Source: an uncultured Solirubrobacteraceae bacterium (GTDB lineage Bacteria > Actinomycetota > Thermoleophilia > Solirubrobacterales > Solirubrobacteraceae). Taken from it: a DNA stretch of 5,959 nt. The stretch is taken from assembly GCA_902806215.1 (NCBI GenBank), contig CADCVT010000152.1, forward strand, positions 1 to 5,959, written 5' to 3'. Both the position numbers and the translations under genes were made by a program. Of the stretch, positions 5,860 to 5,959 are shown in pieces. The first letter of the stretch is position 1, and every line of letters begins with the position of its first letter. The notes under the pieces are model-generated. The model ran no database searches. It was not told where the DNA came from and saw only the letters and a program-made list of their open reading frames with translations.

Positions 5860-5868
5860 CTCAGGCAA

Positions 5869-5874
5869 CTCCTC
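5869..5874 (-). promoter_or_regulatory. Shine-Dalgarno sequence of fliN
   Basis: Minus-strand GAGGAG lies 9 bases before the ATG at 5859 and directly touches an in-frame TTG at 5868-5866. Normal spacing selects the ATG as the fliN start and rejects the TTG, which would add three residues (fMet-Pro-Glu). Confidence 0.75.
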
Positions 5875-5877
5875 GGT

Positions 5878-5959
5878 CTACTGGACGGATACGTCGGTGA
5901 ACAGCACTTCGTGGATCGGCACGTCGGTCAGCGTCTTGATGCGCCTCTTGATCCTGCCC
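5878..5959 (-). CDS. fliL: FliL-like flagellar basal body-associated protein, C-terminal fragment
   Basis: Only the last 26 codons and the TAG stop (5880-5878) are in the window; the gene runs off the right edge. The readable tail contains IKRRIKTLTDVPIHEV followed by LFTDVSVQ and then the stop. FliL proteins characteristically end with a basic helix, a short strand of the type V-x-x-V-(Y/L)-F-T-x-(F/V)-V-x-Q and then stop, so both the terminal VQ and the preceding FTD fit. FliL is a single-pass inner-membrane protein that surrounds the MotAB stator and supports motor torque. The position immediately before fliN in a flagellar operon strengthens the call. It is an assignment from a short tail plus context; the transmembrane segment and the rest of the protein cannot be seen. 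Confidence 0.75.
   Translation of the reverse strand, partial: GRIKRRIKTLTDVPIHEVLFTDVSVQ

Noticed and set aside
5866..5868. TTG as the fliN start
   Set aside because: It directly touches the GAGGAG ribosome-binding site with no spacing, while the ATG at 5859 is 9 bases away.
1..5959. Virulence-type (injectisome) secretion system instead of flagellar
   Set aside because: The adjoining fliL, fliN with a single SpoA domain and fliO with its typical fold are flagellar; FliO and FliL have no place in injectisome operons.

Overview
The window carries one uninterrupted run of flagellar genes, all on the minus strand. In transcription order (right to left) they are the 3' end of fliL, then fliN, fliO, fliP, fliQ, fliR, flhB and flhA. 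The DNA is very GC-rich, with a strong G/C bias at third codon positions. The order fliL-fliN-fliOPQR-flhB-flhA is that of a motile, high-GC Gram-positive-type bacterium. An actinobacterium, possibly of the Thermoleophilia/Solirubrobacterales kind, is my guess, but nothing in the window fixes the taxon.

Layout: 5878-5959 holds the last 26 codons of a FliL-like protein. fliN (5500-5859) follows after an 18-base gap. The only real intergenic space is 5413-5499 (87 bases). It contains a very good match to a sigma-28 (FliA/WhiG/SigD) promoter, TAAA-N15-GCCGACTA, and a leader with a hairpin and an 11-base direct repeat just before fliO. From fliO (4813-5412) to flhA (6-2060) the six genes are packed end to end: 4-base ATGA overlaps at fliO/fliP, fliP/fliQ and fliQ/fliR, a 2-base gap at fliR/flhB, and a 1-base TGATG overlap at flhB/flhA. 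This implies one transcript and translational coupling. flhA is complete; only five bases lie beyond its stop.

How they work together: FliP, FliQ, FliR and FlhB build the export gate of the flagellar type III secretion system in the inner membrane, with FliO helping FliP assemble. FlhA is the ring-forming export component that uses ion flow and docks chaperone-substrate complexes. FlhB cleaves itself at NPTH to switch substrate class. FliN is a C-ring (switch) protein and FliL is a stator-associated membrane protein. All six export proteins look intact, with their family motifs in place.

I see no mobile element, CRISPR array, RNA gene or new system. The points worth a second look are the sigma-28-like promoter that separates the C-ring gene from the export genes, the structured leader of fliO without a Shine-Dalgarno sequence, the absence of fliM between fliL and fliN, and the short FliP without a signal peptide next to a FliO that has one.
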